Part shown: positions 47,735 to 56,110 of the stretch, piece after piece | Position numbering within the stretch: the stretch's first letter is position 1 | Layout: each line of letters begins with the position of its first letter | DNA from: Paracoccaceae bacterium | Lineage (GTDB): Bacteria > Pseudomonadota > Alphaproteobacteria > Rhodobacterales > Rhodobacteraceae | Length of the DNA stretch: 64,000 nucleotides | NCBI GenBank assembly: GCA_947504705.1 | Contig: CANNIA010000009.1 | Coordinates: 48,039 to 112,038 of the forward strand | Reading direction: 5' to 3' | Position numbers and translations under genes: made by a program | Notes under the pieces: model-generated | Told to the model about the DNA's origin: nothing | Database searches by the model: none | What the model saw: the letters and a program-made list of their open reading frames with translations, nothing else

Positions 47735-48367
47735 ATGACCAGTCGCCCCCCATTTCAGTTCGATCTGCGCGTGGCCGCGGACAAGAAACGCAAGCAAACC
47801 GTGCGTCGTGGCATGTCGGGGGCGTTTGAAACCTCGGACAAGGCCTGCGACTATCCCGACTGCAAGGCAAAGGCGGCCTATCGCGCGCCAAAATCGCCCG
47901 ATGATCTGGATGCGTTCTATTGGTTCTGCAAGGAGCATATCCGCGAGTACAATCTGAAATGGAACTTCTTCAACGGCACGACCGATGAGGAGTTTCAGAA
48001 GTTCCTGGAAAAGGACCGGGTCTGGGAGCGCGAGACCAAACCCTTCAGCCGTCAGGGGGACGGCAACGCCTGGGCACGAGTGGGGATCAGCGACCCGATG
48101 GCACATTTGGGCGAAAAGGCGACGCAGAATCCGGGGCGGCCAAACTCGGCTGCGACGCGCAAGTTGCCGCCGACCGAACGGCGGGCGATCGAGATTCTGG
48201 ATGCCCGCGACACGATGTCGAAAACCGATATCCGCAAGATCTATAAGGGCTTGATCAAGGTGCTGCACCCCGACATGAACGGCGGTGACCGTAGTCATGA
48301 AGACCAGTTGCAAGAGGTGGTCTGGGCTTGGGACCAGTTGAAGGACAGCCGGTTTTTCCGGGAATAG
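47735..48367 (+). CDS. J-domain protein with N-terminal Cys/His cluster
   Basis: A 210-residue DnaJ-class co-chaperone candidate. The J domain is at the C-terminus (about residues 148-208) with the HPD triad at 178-180 (KVLHPDMNGGDR). The N-terminal half holds Cys38, Cys43, Cys65 and His68 (KACDYPDCKA, YWFCKEHIREYN), a possible small zinc site. The protein should stimulate DnaK ATPase; the client is unknown. It precedes cobS by 110 bp on the same strand. Confidence 0.9.
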   Translation: MTSRPPFQFDLRVAADKKRKQTVRRGMSGAFETSDKACDYPDCKAKAAYRAPKSPDDLDAFYWFCKEHIREYNLKWNFFNGTTDEEFQKFLEKDRVWERETKPFSRQGDGNAWARVGISDPMAHLGEKATQNPGRPNSAATRKLPPTERRAIEILDARDTMSKTDIRKIYKGLIKVLHPDMNGGDRSHEDQLQEVVWAWDQLKDSRFFRE

Positions 48368-48477
48368 CCGCAAACGGCTGGGGCGGTGTCGGGCTTGGCC
48401 TTGAACCCCCCGAAGATATGCTCCAAGGATGGCGCGTCCGCGCGCGGGGCGCGGGGTGAAAACGATGGACGACGGCA

Positions 48478-49452
48478 ATGGGTGAGCAGGTGATGAAACC
48501 GACCGAAGAAATCTCGGTCCGCGATGTGTTCGGCATTGATACCGACATGCGCGTCAAGGGTTTTGCCGAGCGGACCGACCGGGTGCCCGAGATCGACACG
48601 ACCTACAAGTTCGATCCGGACACCTCTTTGGCGATTCTGGCCGGCTTTGCCTATAACCGCCGGGTGATGATCCAAGGCTATCACGGCACCGGCAAGTCGA
48701 CCCATATCGAGCAGATCGGCGCGCGGCTGAACTGGCCGACGGTGCGGGTCAACCTTGACTCGCATATCTCGCGGATCGACCTGATCGGCAAGGACGCGAT
48801 CAAGCTGCGCGACGGCAAGCAGGTGACCGAGTTCCATGAGGGGATTCTGCCTTGGGCGCTGCGCAACCCCGTCGCGATTGTGTTCGACGAATATGATGCG
48901 GGCCGGGCCGATGTGATGTTCGTGATCCAGCGCGTGCTGGAGCATGACGGCAAGCTGACGCTCTTGGACCAAAACGAGATTATCACCCCGCACCCGTCGT
49001 TCCGGCTGTTTGCGACGTCGAACACGGTGGGGCTTGGCGATACGACCGGGCTTTACCACGGGGTCCAGCAGATCAACCAGGCGCAGATGGACCGCTGGTC
49101 TTTGGTCGCGACGCTGAACTATCTGAGCCATGATGCCGAGACGGCCATCGTGCTGGCCAAGTCGCCGCACTACAACACCGACAAGGGCCGCAAGGTGATT
49201 TCCCAGATGGTCACCGTGGCCGACCTGACCCGGACGGCGTTCATGAACGGCGATTTGTCGACGGTGATGTCGCCCCGGACCGTGCTGAACTGGGCCGCCA
49301 ACGCCGAGATTTTCCGCAACGTCGGCTATGCGTTCCGGCTGACCTTCCTGAACAAATGCGACGAGCTGGAGCGGTCGACGGTGGCCGAGTTCTACCAGCG
49401 GTGTTTCGCTGAGGAACTGCCGGAGAGCGCTGCGAGTATGGCGATGAAGTGA
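48478..49452 (+). CDS. cobS: Aerobic cobaltochelatase subunit CobS
   Basis: A 324-residue AAA+ (MoxR-like) ATPase subunit of the CobNST complex, which inserts cobalt into hydrogenobyrinic acid a,c-diamide on the aerobic cobalamin pathway. Walker A is GYHGTGKST (Lys73), Walker B VFDEYDAG, with the sensor segment [22 protein letters not shown]-terminal [22 protein letters not shown] is typical of CobS. An alternative start is Met6. Its partner cobT is normally next to it but here begins 12.8 kb downstream. Confidence 0.97.
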   Translation: MGEQVMKPTEEISVRDVFGIDTDMRVKGFAERTDRVPEIDTTYKFDPDTSLAILAGFAYNRRVMIQGYHGTGKSTHIEQIGARLNWPTVRVNLDSHISRIDLIGKDAIKLRDGKQVTEFHEGILPWALRNPVAIVFDEYDAGRADVMFVIQRVLEHDGKLTLLDQNEIITPHPSFRLFATSNTVGLGDTTGLYHGVQQINQAQMDRWSLVATLNYLSHDAETAIVLAKSPHYNTDKGRKVISQMVTVADLTRTAFMNGDLSTVMSPRTVLNWAANAEIFRNVGYAFRLTFLNKCDELERSTVAEFYQRCFAEELPESAASMAMK

Positions 49453-49925
49453 TGCGGCTGAGGGCGCACCTTTACGGTTTCGCCCTCGCCTTTTTCGCAC
49501 TACTGCCGTTGCCTTCGGCTGGTGAGGTGGCTTGCATCGCGCGGGAAGACCTACCGCTGATCTACAGTCCAGATGAGCCCCCAGTGTGTCCAACGCCGAT
49601 GGCAGAGCTTGTTCCATCGACAGTCGGGCGACCACCTGACTTTTCAGCAGTAGAACTGGCTAGTTGCGCAGGGCTTTGGGACGCAGTTGTCATTCTGCAG
49701 CCTGACGCTGTAACCGAACCCGGATTCATTGATCCGGAACTGCTCTTCGAACTGGCAAAAGCCCGGCGCGAGCGGCCTCCCCTCGCGGAGTTGGTCGAAA
49801 TCCGGAAGGCTGCGCGGGAACTGGATGTCGATTTCCTACAGGATCCGGAGTGGAGGAACAGCGATGTAGTTCCCCACGCATTTTCCTATTGCAACGGTGT
49901 CAAGTATCGAGCGACCGGACAGTAA
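49452..49925 (+). CDS. Small secreted protein of unknown function
   Basis: A 157-residue protein with an N-terminal signal peptide ([24 protein letters not shown], cleavage near residue 24) and a handful of Cys residues (VACIARED, PPVCPTP, ELASCAGLW, FSYCNGV) that could form disulfides. I do not recognise a family. The ATG overlaps the cobS stop by one base (TGATG), so it is probably co-translated with cobS. A GTG one codon earlier is also possible. Its 3' side borders a REP-like element. Confidence 0.65.
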   Translation: MRLRAHLYGFALAFFALLPLPSAGEVACIAREDLPLIYSPDEPPVCPTPMAELVPSTVGRPPDFSAVELASCAGLWDAVVILQPDAVTEPGFIDPELLFELAKARRERPPLAELVEIRKAARELDVDFLQDPEWRNSDVVPHAFSYCNGVKYRATGQ

Positions 49926-49934
49926 CTTACTTCG

Positions 49935-49994
49935 GTAGGGTGCGCTAATGCGCACCGTTTCTGCGAGAGTGTGGTGCGCTGTAGCACACCCTAC
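49935..49994. repeat. REPIN-like 60-bp element with GTAGGGTG...CACCCTAC ends
   Basis: The block starts with GTAGGGTG and ends with CACCCTAC (8-bp perfect terminal inverted repeats). Inside are two further hairpins: GGTGCGC-TAAT-GCGCACC near the left and GGTGCGC-TGTA-GCACACC near the right, both headed by similar motifs in opposite orientation. Two inverted REP-like units around a short spacer is the design of a REPIN. It lies between the cobS-linked gene and parDE, at the left edge of the block that separates cobS from cobT. Confidence 0.7.
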
Positions 49995-50001
49995 GATTTC
50001 C

Positions 50002-50043
50002 TTGATTGCTTTCGCGACGGCGCTTATATTCATTCGGAATATA
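50002..50043 (+). promoter_or_regulatory. parDE promoter with dyad operator
   Basis: TTGATT (50002-50007), a 17-bp spacer and TATATT (50025-50030) form a good promoter. TATATTC (50025-50031) and GAATATA (50037-50043) are a perfect 7-bp inverted repeat with a 5-bp spacer lying directly on the -10 element, as expected for autorepression by a ribbon-helix-helix antitoxin. Confidence 0.8.
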
Positions 50044-50061
50044 CCTCCACAGGATCACTCC

Positions 50062-50313
50062 TTGGCCTCAACCTCCCTCACCCTGTCACCCCACTGGGAT
50101 GCCTTCATCCAGGGCGAGGTGGCCTCGGGCCGGTTCGCCTCGGCCAGTGAGGTTGTCCGGGCTGCCTTGCGGGAGTTGGAGGACAAGTCCAAGCGGTTGG
50201 AGGCCCTGCGCGCCCATCTTGCCGAAGGGGCGGATGAGGCGGAGCGGGGGCAGTTCGTCACCGGTTTCGACATTGAAACCGAGATCGCACGCGCGAAATC
50301 CTCGGCAGCTTGA
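50062..50313 (+). CDS. parD: Type II antitoxin, ParD family
   Basis: An 83-residue antitoxin with an N-terminal ribbon-helix-helix DNA-binding domain (ASTSLTLSPHWDAFIQGEVASGRFASASEVVRAALRELED) and a C-terminal toxin-binding tail. The TTG at 50062 is preferred as start because AGGA lies seven bases upstream and the translation then begins MASTSLTL, as in the family; longer frames run into the repeat element and the promoter. It overlaps parE by four bases (TTGA). The overlapping dyad at the promoter fits autorepression. Confidence 0.88.
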   Translation: MASTSLTLSPHWDAFIQGEVASGRFASASEVVRAALRELEDKSKRLEALRAHLAEGADEAERGQFVTGFDIETEIARAKSSAA

Positions 50314-50603
50314 CCCGGTTTCGCCTCACCCCTCGTGCGGCGCGTGACCTTGATACGATTGCGATTTGGACGCTGCGGCAATGGGGTGCGGCGCGGATGG
50401 AGCAGTATCTACGCAGCCTGAATGACCGCTTCCACTGGCTTGCCCAGAACCCGAATGCTGGCCGGGCGCGGGATCAGGTGCGGGAAGGCTATCGCAGCTT
50501 TCCCGAAGGCCAGCATGTTGTTTTCTATGTCCTCAAGGGCGACACAGTCGCCATCATCGGCATCCCGCATCAGGCGATGGATATTGGCGGTGTGTTTCCC
50601 TAA
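50310..50603 (+). CDS. parE: Type II toxin, RelE/ParE superfamily
   Basis: A 97-residue toxin of the ParE type: FRLTPRAARDLDTIAIWTLRQWGAARMEQYLRSLNDRFHWLAQNPNAGRARDQVREGYRSF followed by HVVFYVLKGDTVAIIGIPHQAMD. ParE toxins inhibit DNA gyrase, unlike the ribosome-dependent RelE branch. The start codon is probably TTG overlapping the parD stop. It appears intact, so the module may stabilise the surrounding 12-kb block. Confidence 0.9.
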   Translation: MTRFRLTPRAARDLDTIAIWTLRQWGAARMEQYLRSLNDRFHWLAQNPNAGRARDQVREGYRSFPEGQHVVFYVLKGDTVAIIGIPHQAMDIGGVFP

Positions 50604-50636
50604 CCTCGGCCTTCGGAACCCAAAAAGGAGCACCTT

Positions 50637-51395
50637 ATGGACCTTCAGCTTCGCGGCAAGCATTTCCTGATCACCGGCGCGACGCGCGGGATCGGGCGGG
50701 CGATTGCGCTGGGGTTTGCGGCGGAGGGGGCGGATGTCTCGATCTGCGCGCGGGATGGCGCGGCGGTGGAGGAGGCGGTTGCTGCCTTGCGCGGCATGGG
50801 TGTCAGGGCCTATGGCCGGGCGCTGGATGTGGCGGATGCGGAGGCTTTGACCCAGTTCGTGCAGGATGCGCATGCAGCGATGGGGCGGCTGGATGGGGTG
50901 GTGGCGAGTGCCAGCCCGATGGCCTCAGGTCGCGGGGTTGAGGATTTCGACGTGGCTTACCGGGTGGACCTGATGCATACGCGGGCGGCGGTCGAGGCGG
51001 CTTTGCCTTTGCTGGAAAAGGGGGCCGCCATCACGGCGATTTCGTCGATTTCGGGGATCGAGGATTACGGGTTTGACGGCGTGTCCTATGGCACGATGAA
51101 GGCGGCCTTGTTCTTCTATGTGAAGTCTCTGGCCCGGCATGTGGCGCCAAAGGGCATCCGGGCCAATGTGGTGTCGCCGGGCACCGTGCTGTTTCCGGGC
51201 GGCTATTGGGACAAGGTCCGGCTTGAGGACCCCAAGGGGTTTCAGGACAACGTAGATTTCAACCCGATGGGCCGGATGGGAGCGCCGGAAGAGATCGCCA
51301 ATGTGGTGGTGTTCCTGTCCAGCCCGAAGGCCGGGTTCGTGTCGGGCACCAATGTCGTGGTCGACGGGACGGCGACGATGCGGGTGCAGGCTTGA
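50637..51395 (+). CDS. Short-chain dehydrogenase/reductase
   Basis: A 252-residue classical SDR. The nucleotide motif is GATRGIGRAIALGF (TGxxxGIG type, about residues 13-26), the catalytic set is Ser in AISSISG, Tyr and Lys in SYGTMKAAL, and a C-terminal VSGTNVVVDGTATMRVQ ends the protein. A strong AAAAAGGAG site precedes the ATG. The substrate is not clear from sequence; NADP(H) is suggested by the basic residue after the Gly motif. It lies after parE by 33 bp and converges on the FMN reductase gene. Confidence 0.92.
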   Translation: MDLQLRGKHFLITGATRGIGRAIALGFAAEGADVSICARDGAAVEEAVAALRGMGVRAYGRALDVADAEALTQFVQDAHAAMGRLDGVVASASPMASGRGVEDFDVAYRVDLMHTRAAVEAALPLLEKGAAITAISSISGIEDYGFDGVSYGTMKAALFFYVKSLARHVAPKGIRANVVSPGTVLFPGGYWDKVRLEDPKGFQDNVDFNPMGRMGAPEEIANVVVFLSSPKAGFVSGTNVVVDGTATMRVQA

Positions 51396-51487
51396 TGACG
51401 GGCGGGGTCTCTGACCCCATTCGCTTGCCGGGTTAGCAGGTGAAGGGCGACCTTGCGTGGTGCAAGGCCGCCCTCATCCAAGCGGGC

Positions 51488-52096
51488 TTAGGCCGCCTTC
51501 GGCATGCCTTCAACCTTGGCTGTCATCGTCGCCTTGGCCCACCAGACAACATCATCCAGCATCGCCTTGGCCGATGGCAGCATCCCGGCCTCGATGTCGG
51601 CCAGCTTGCCCGAACCGCCAAAACCCGGATGCACGCGGAAGAAGTCGCTGCCGCCGATATGGACGGTGTTGCGGACCGGAACCATCTGAAGTTCGACCCC
51701 GATCATGCGCAGATGCGCCAGTGCCGAAGTGCCGCCCATCGAGCCGTAAGCCACCGCGCCAAAGGGTTTTTTCGCCCATTCGACATAGGCCTGATCCAGC
51801 GCGTTCTTCAGCACGGCAGGGATCGACCGGTTATATTCGGCGAGAACGAAGACATAGCCGTCGAATTCGGCCAGTTTCTTCTGCCATTTGACGGCCACGG
51901 CGTCTTGGGTGGGGGCCCAGGCGTTCGAGGCGACCTCGGCGAAGAACGGCATCGGATAGTCGCGCAGGTCAACGACCTCGACATCCATGTCGCCACGGGC
52001 TTCGGCCTGCGCCTTGATCCAGGCGGTGGGGATATCGGCAAATCGGGTGGCGCGGGTCGAAGAGACGATGATTGCGATCTTGGGTTTGTTGGCCAT
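51488..52096 (-). CDS. NAD(P)H-dependent FMN reductase-type oxidoreductase
   Basis: A 202-residue flavodoxin-like reductase (NADPH-dependent FMN reductase family). Its N-terminal beta strand and phosphate loop are KIAIIVSSTRATRFADIPTAWI, and the central motif is FVLAEYNRSIPAVLKNALDQAYVEW, the FMN-contacting stretch of the family, followed by FGAVAYGSMGG. Likely roles are quinone or azo reduction. The ATG has AAGGAG upstream. A dyad over the -35 suggests regulated expression. Confidence 0.9.
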   Translation of the reverse strand: MANKPKIAIIVSSTRATRFADIPTAWIKAQAEARGDMDVEVVDLRDYPMPFFAEVASNAWAPTQDAVAVKWQKKLAEFDGYVFVLAEYNRSIPAVLKNALDQAYVEWAKKPFGAVAYGSMGGTSALAHLRMIGVELQMVPVRNTVHIGGSDFFRVHPGFGGSGKLADIEAGMLPSAKAMLDDVVWWAKATMTAKVEGMPKAA

Positions 52097-52134
52097 TTCG
52101 GGGCTCCTTGCAGGTGGGAGGGTCGGTCCCGGCC

Positions 52135-52173
52135 TATATGAACGGCGGCAGACCTGCGTGCAATTACGCAGGT
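52135..52173 (-). promoter_or_regulatory. Promoter and operator of the FMN reductase gene
   Basis: On the minus strand, TTGCAC (52163-52158), a 17-bp spacer and CATATA (52140-52135) form a promoter. ACCTGCGT (52152-52159) and ACGCAGGT (52166-52173) are a perfect 8-bp inverted repeat around GCAATT that spans the -35 element. The dyad could bind a LysR, HxlR or MarR-type regulator encoded elsewhere; no regulator gene is adjacent. Confidence 0.55.
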
Positions 52174-52204
52174 TAGCGCGAACACTGTGCGCAATCGCAG
52201 AGAG

Positions 52205-53344
52205 TCAGGCGTCCGACCAAAGCCCTTGGCTGCAGACCGCGCTCAAGGACCAATCCTCCGCCAGAAGGACAAGATCGGCAGCGGTTCCGGCGCGAAGGTG
52301 GCCGATGTGGTTTGCTGCTCCGATCACCGTGGCGGGGATTGAGGTCGCCATCGCCAGCGCCCTGTCGGGCGGGCATCCGGCTTGTCGGATCAAGGTTTCA
52401 ATCGCGCGGGGCATGGTCAGGTCGGCCCCGGCGAGGGTGCCGTCGGAGAGGGTCAGTCGTCCGTCACGGCGGAGGACTTGGCGGCCGTTCAGAAGAAGTT
52501 CGGTCGCATCGCTGCCGGCAAAGGCCATGCAGTCGGTGACAAGGAACAGGCCTTGGGGTTTCGCCGCAAGGGCTAGGCGCAGGGTTGCCGGGTGGACGTG
52601 GATGCCATCGGCAATGATCCCGGCGGAAAGGTCGGAGGTGAGGACCGCCCCGGCAAGACCGGGTTCGCGGTTGCCGATCTGGCTCATCGCGTTGAAGAGA
52701 TGGGTGGCGGTGCGGGCCCCGGCGCGGTGGGCGGCGATGGCGGTGTCGGATGAGCAATCGCTGTGGCCAAGGCTGACCACCGCCCCGGCGGCGGTGAGGG
52801 TGGCGATCTGGTCGGGGGTGGCGGATTCTGGCGCTAGTGTCACCATCAGCGCGGGCAAGGCGCGGGCGGCATCGCAGAGGCGGGTCAGGTCTTCGGGCGT
52901 CATCGGTCGGATCAGGGCGGGGTCATGCGCCCCCTTGCGGCGGGGGTCGAGGTGGGGGCCTTCAAGGTGGAGGCCAAGGAAGCCCGACACCTGAGCGCGG
53001 GCGGCGGCGATCCCGGCATGGATGACTGCGGCGATGGCTGCGGGTGTGTCGGTGATGAGGGTGGGCAGAATGCCTGCGGTGCCAAGCTTGCGGTGAAGTG
53101 CGCAGAGGTCGCGAACGAAGGTCAGGTCTGTTGAGCCGTCAACCATCCGTCCACCGCCTCCGTTCACTTGCAGGTCGACAAAGCCGGGGGCGAGGGTGCC
53201 CGACATGGGCCGGCGCGGGAGGTCGCTGGGAAGCTCGGCTTCCGGCACAAGGGCGGCGATGCGGTCACCGTCAAGGATCAGGGCCGCCCGATCGTGGAAG
53301 GCCTTGCCGTCGAAAATCCGGGTGCCGGTGATGGCGCTTTGCAT
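52205..53344 (-). CDS. nagA: N-acetylglucosamine-6-phosphate deacetylase
   Basis: A 379-residue amidohydrolase that removes acetate from GlcNAc-6-phosphate. Key motifs are LAPGFVDLQVNGGGG, LGLHLEGPHLDPRRKGAHDPA with the metal Glu, GHSDCSSDTAIAAHRAGARTATHLFNAMSQIGNREPG with two metal His, and the catalytic Asp in FLVTDCMAFAG. It is the last gene of a four-gene operon with kinase, GntR and SIS genes; its start overlaps the SIS-gene stop by one base (TGATG). Confidence 0.96.
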   Translation of the reverse strand: MQSAITGTRIFDGKAFHDRAALILDGDRIAALVPEAELPSDLPRRPMSGTLAPGFVDLQVNGGGGRMVDGSTDLTFVRDLCALHRKLGTAGILPTLITDTPAAIAAVIHAGIAAARAQVSGFLGLHLEGPHLDPRRKGAHDPALIRPMTPEDLTRLCDAARALPALMVTLAPESATPDQIATLTAAGAVVSLGHSDCSSDTAIAAHRAGARTATHLFNAMSQIGNREPGLAGAVLTSDLSAGIIADGIHVHPATLRLALAAKPQGLFLVTDCMAFAGSDATELLLNGRQVLRRDGRLTLSDGTLAGADLTMPRAIETLIRQAGCPPDRALAMATSIPATVIGAANHIGHLRAGTAADLVLLAEDWSLSAVCSQGLWSDA

Positions 53345-54366
53345 CAGATCGTCTCCGTCACCTTGCGCAGATGGGGGGGCTTGTCGGGGTCAAAGCCGCG
53401 ACGGCGGGCGAGGCCTTCGACAAAGGCGTAATAGGCTGCAGCAAGGACCAAGGGAGATACCAAGGGGTGGAGGTCCGGCACCATGGGCAGGGTAACCGCC
53501 CCCTTCGCCATAGCTCCGGTCACGAAGACATCGGCGCCTTGGGCGGCCAGCCGTTCGGCGGTGGCCAGAAGCTGGGGAAGGGCTGCGTCCTGAACCCCAA
53601 GGGCAAGGACGGGGAACTGCGACTGGGCAAGGGCTGCGGGGCCGTGCAAGACTTCGGCCGCGGAATAGGCCTCGGCATGGATGCCGGAGGTTTCCTTCAT
53701 CTTCAGCGCCGCTTCGCAGGCGACGGCATAGCCGGGGCCACGGCCAAGGACATAGACATGCTCGGCCCGCACAAGCCGCGCGGACAGGGGCGACCAGTCA
53801 AGGGTCACGGCTTTGGCCAAGGCATCGGGCAGGGTTGCAACGGCGTTGGCAAGATCGGCGTCGCCCTGCCAGTCGGCCAGCAGAGCCAGCCCTGCGGTGA
53901 CCGAGCAGATGAAGGTCTTGGTGGCGGCGACGCTTTTCTCCTCGCCCGCTTGCAGCGGCAGGCAGTGGTCAGAAACCTCGGCCATGGGGCTGTCGGCGAA
54001 GTTGGTGATGGCGATGGTCAGGGCCCCACCCTGCCCTGCCGCGCGCATCATTTCCACGATGTCGGGGCTTTGGCCGGATTGCGAGATGCCGATGCAGGCG
54101 GCCCCGGTCAGCCGCAAGGGGCGCCGGTAGATCGAGGCGATTGAGGGGCCGACCGAGGCAACCGGGATGCCTGCGGCAAGTTCGATGGCATATTTCAGAT
54201 AGGTCGCGGCATGGTCGGACGTGCCGCGCGCGACGGTGGCGATAACGGCGGGATCGCGGGCGCGAAGGGCCATGGCTGCTTTGGTTACGGCGGGGCGTGA
54301 GAGGTCAAGGAAGCGGGCGACAGCCTGCGGTATCTCGGCCACTTCGCGGGCCATGTGGCTGGTCAT
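53344..54366 (-). CDS. SIS-domain glucosamine-6-phosphate deaminase (NagB-II type)
   Basis: A 340-residue protein with two SIS domains, like the isomerase half of GlmS without its glutaminase domain. Seen are ARGTSDHAATYLKYAIELAAGIPV, GISQSGQSPDIVEMM, EEKSVAATKTF, VLGRGPGYAVACEAALKMKETSGIHAEAYSAAEVLHGP and the C-terminal PHLRKVTET. In a nag operon lacking classic NagB, such proteins (NagB-II) deaminate glucosamine-6-phosphate to fructose-6-phosphate and ammonia. It is coupled to the GntR gene by a four-base overlap. Confidence 0.9.
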   Translation of the reverse strand: MTSHMAREVAEIPQAVARFLDLSRPAVTKAAMALRARDPAVIATVARGTSDHAATYLKYAIELAAGIPVASVGPSIASIYRRPLRLTGAACIGISQSGQSPDIVEMMRAAGQGGALTIAITNFADSPMAEVSDHCLPLQAGEEKSVAATKTFICSVTAGLALLADWQGDADLANAVATLPDALAKAVTLDWSPLSARLVRAEHVYVLGRGPGYAVACEAALKMKETSGIHAEAYSAAEVLHGPAALAQSQFPVLALGVQDAALPQLLATAERLAAQGADVFVTGAMAKGAVTLPMVPDLHPLVSPLVLAAAYYAFVEGLARRRGFDPDKPPHLRKVTETI

Positions 54367-55136
54367 GGGGTGTTCCTCTCGAAGGGTTCGGCCAGCTTCA
54401 ACTCGACCGCAAAATCATAGGCGTCGCCGCGATAGATGGATCGGGTGAATTCCACGACCATGCCGTTCGGCAGATAGGAGACCCTTTCGATCCGCAGGCC
54501 CGCCGTTCCCACAGGCACATCCAGAAGCGTGGCGTCGCGGGCGGTCAGGTTGGTTGCGGAAATGCGTTGCACGGCGCGCACCGGGCGCAGGCCCTGACCG
54601 TCGAGATAGGCGTAAAGCGAGGCCCCGACGGCATCGGGATTGGGCAGGATCGATTCCGGCAACGAGGCGCGCTCGATGGCCAGAGGCAGCCCGTCCGAGG
54701 TGCGCACCCGTTCCAGCCGTGCCACCCGGTCATCAAGACCAAGGCCAAGCGCCATGACTTCCTCGGGCGTGGGGGAATTCAGGCTGCGCGACAGGATCAC
54801 GCTTTCCACCGTGCGGCCCCGGCGGGCCATGTCTTCGGTGAAGGAGGTCAGCAGCGACAGCGCCTGTTCCAGCTTGCGAAGCTTGGGGGCGACATAGGTG
54901 CCCGAGCCACGCCGTTGGACCAGTTGGCCCGAGGCGACCAGCGCCTCGACTCCCTTCCTGACCGTCACGCGGGACAGCCCGGTCATCGCAGCCATTTCGC
55001 GTTCGGGAGGCAGGTTGTCGCCGGGTTTCAGGCGGCCTTTGTCGATGGCCTCGGCAATGCGGCGGTGAAGCTGGAGGTAAAGCGGACCCGCACCGGTTTC
55101 CTGAAACGCATCGGGGGCGAAGATTTCCTGCATCAA
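54363..55136 (-). CDS. GntR/HutC-family regulator with UTRA domain (NagR-like)
   Basis: A 257-residue regulator. The N-terminal winged helix is PLYLQLHRRIAEAIDKGRLKPGDNLPPEREMAAMTGLSRVTVRKGVEALVASGQLVQRRGSGTYV (residues about 17-80); the C-terminal UTRA domain (about 100-250) ends DFAVELKLAEPF. UTRA regulators of amino-sugar loci bind a phosphorylated sugar such as GlcNAc-6-phosphate or GlcN-6-phosphate. It overlaps the kinase gene upstream and the SIS gene downstream by four bases each. Two conserved 18-bp sites in the divergent promoter region are likely its operators. Confidence 0.92.
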   Translation of the reverse strand: MMQEIFAPDAFQETGAGPLYLQLHRRIAEAIDKGRLKPGDNLPPEREMAAMTGLSRVTVRKGVEALVASGQLVQRRGSGTYVAPKLRKLEQALSLLTSFTEDMARRGRTVESVILSRSLNSPTPEEVMALGLGLDDRVARLERVRTSDGLPLAIERASLPESILPNPDAVGASLYAYLDGQGLRPVRAVQRISATNLTARDATLLDVPVGTAGLRIERVSYLPNGMVVEFTRSIYRGDAYDFAVELKLAEPFERNTP

Positions 55137-55966
55137 ATGCCCCTTGCGGCCAGTTGCAGGGCCCCGTCAAGACCGGTGCCAATGGCCCGGATGATCGGCC
55201 AGCGGGTTTGAAAGCGGTGGCCGTAGGTGGGGCCAAGCCCGCCAAGGAAGACGACGGGAAGGCCGGTTCCGGCCTGAAGTCTGTCCAGCAGTGCCGCTAC
55301 GTCCTGCATGGCCGCGGCCATGATCGCTTTGGCAGCAGGGTCATCGCTTGCGGTGATCTCGGGGGCGAGGGCGGCAAAATCGGCGGGTTGGGCCGCGAAG
55401 GCGAAGGCGACAATGCCACCGGGGCCACCCATGCGGTGCAAGGTTGCTTTGAGAAGCGGAGTCATCTGCACGACCCCGTCAAGGGCGCGCAAGCTGCGGG
55501 AAAGAAGTGCGCGGCCAAGCGAGGCCCCGCTGCCCTCATCGCCCAGAAGAAAGCCGTAGCCGCCGTATTGCTGGATCGTTTCCCCTCGCTGGACGGCGAA
55601 GACCGAGCCGGTGCCGATGGCGGCAACGATCCCGTCCTTGTCCCCCAGTGCGCCACGGGCGGCGGTGATCGCGTCGGTGACGATCTCGACCTGGGGATAC
55701 GGCAGGGTTTCGGCCAGCCGTTCGGGCGCGCCGGGCAGGTTGGCCCCGGCTAGGCCAAGGGTGGCGCGTTTGACGTCGGTCTGGGTCGCGCCCGCCTGCT
55801 CCAGCGCCTTTTCGACGGCCACGCGGATGTTGCCCGCAGCCCCATCGGGGTCGGAGGCGATATTGGCCGCCCCCGCCTCACCCCGGCCAAGGACGTGGCC
55901 GGAAAGGTCAGCAACCGCTGCCCGGCACCCGGTTCCCCCGCCATCGACGCCCAGGATGAGCTGCAT
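55133..55966 (-). CDS. BadF/BadG/BcrA/BcrD-family amino-sugar kinase
   Basis: A 277-residue ASKHA-fold kinase. The phosphate-1 motif is LILGVDGGGTGCRAAVAD (residues 3-20), followed by GLAGANLPGA, the sugar-binding Asp in IVTDAITAARGAL, phosphate-2 VAAIGTGSVFAVQRG and YGFLLGDEGSGASLGRALL. Family members phosphorylate GlcNAc, glucosamine or, in Clostridium MurK, both GlcNAc and MurNAc. It heads the minus-strand operon; ATG at 55966 has GAGGGAGA upstream. Confidence 0.9.
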   Translation of the reverse strand: MQLILGVDGGGTGCRAAVADLSGHVLGRGEAGAANIASDPDGAAGNIRVAVEKALEQAGATQTDVKRATLGLAGANLPGAPERLAETLPYPQVEIVTDAITAARGALGDKDGIVAAIGTGSVFAVQRGETIQQYGGYGFLLGDEGSGASLGRALLSRSLRALDGVVQMTPLLKATLHRMGGPGGIVAFAFAAQPADFAALAPEITASDDPAAKAIMAAAMQDVAALLDRLQAGTGLPVVFLGGLGPTYGHRFQTRWPIIRAIGTGLDGALQLAARGI

Positions 55967-55988
55967 CTCGAATCTCCCTCAGCAAGAG

Positions 55989-56006
55989 AATACCAAAGCA
56001 ATACCA
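55989..56006 (-). promoter_or_regulatory. Candidate GntR/NagR operator, kinase side
   Basis: On the minus strand the sequence is TGGTATTGCTTTGGTATT, followed by the rest of a TATTCT -10 element. It ends 22 bp before the kinase start codon and differs at only two of 18 positions from the site at 56111-56128, read toward murQ. The repeated half TGGTATT...TGGTATT suggests dimer binding. Confidence 0.65.
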
Positions 56007-56110
56007 TTAGGGGAAGCGTCCTTGCGTTTCCGGCTAAAAAGTCTTTCTGCAGATGCAAAATGGGCAGAAGTCGCAGGAAACTCGGCGAGAAGAAGGTTCT
56101 GCTTTACAAT

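Noticed and set aside
48368..48477. Cobalamin riboswitch before cobS
   Set aside because: The 110-bp gap lacks the B12-box sequence and is too short for a full aptamer.
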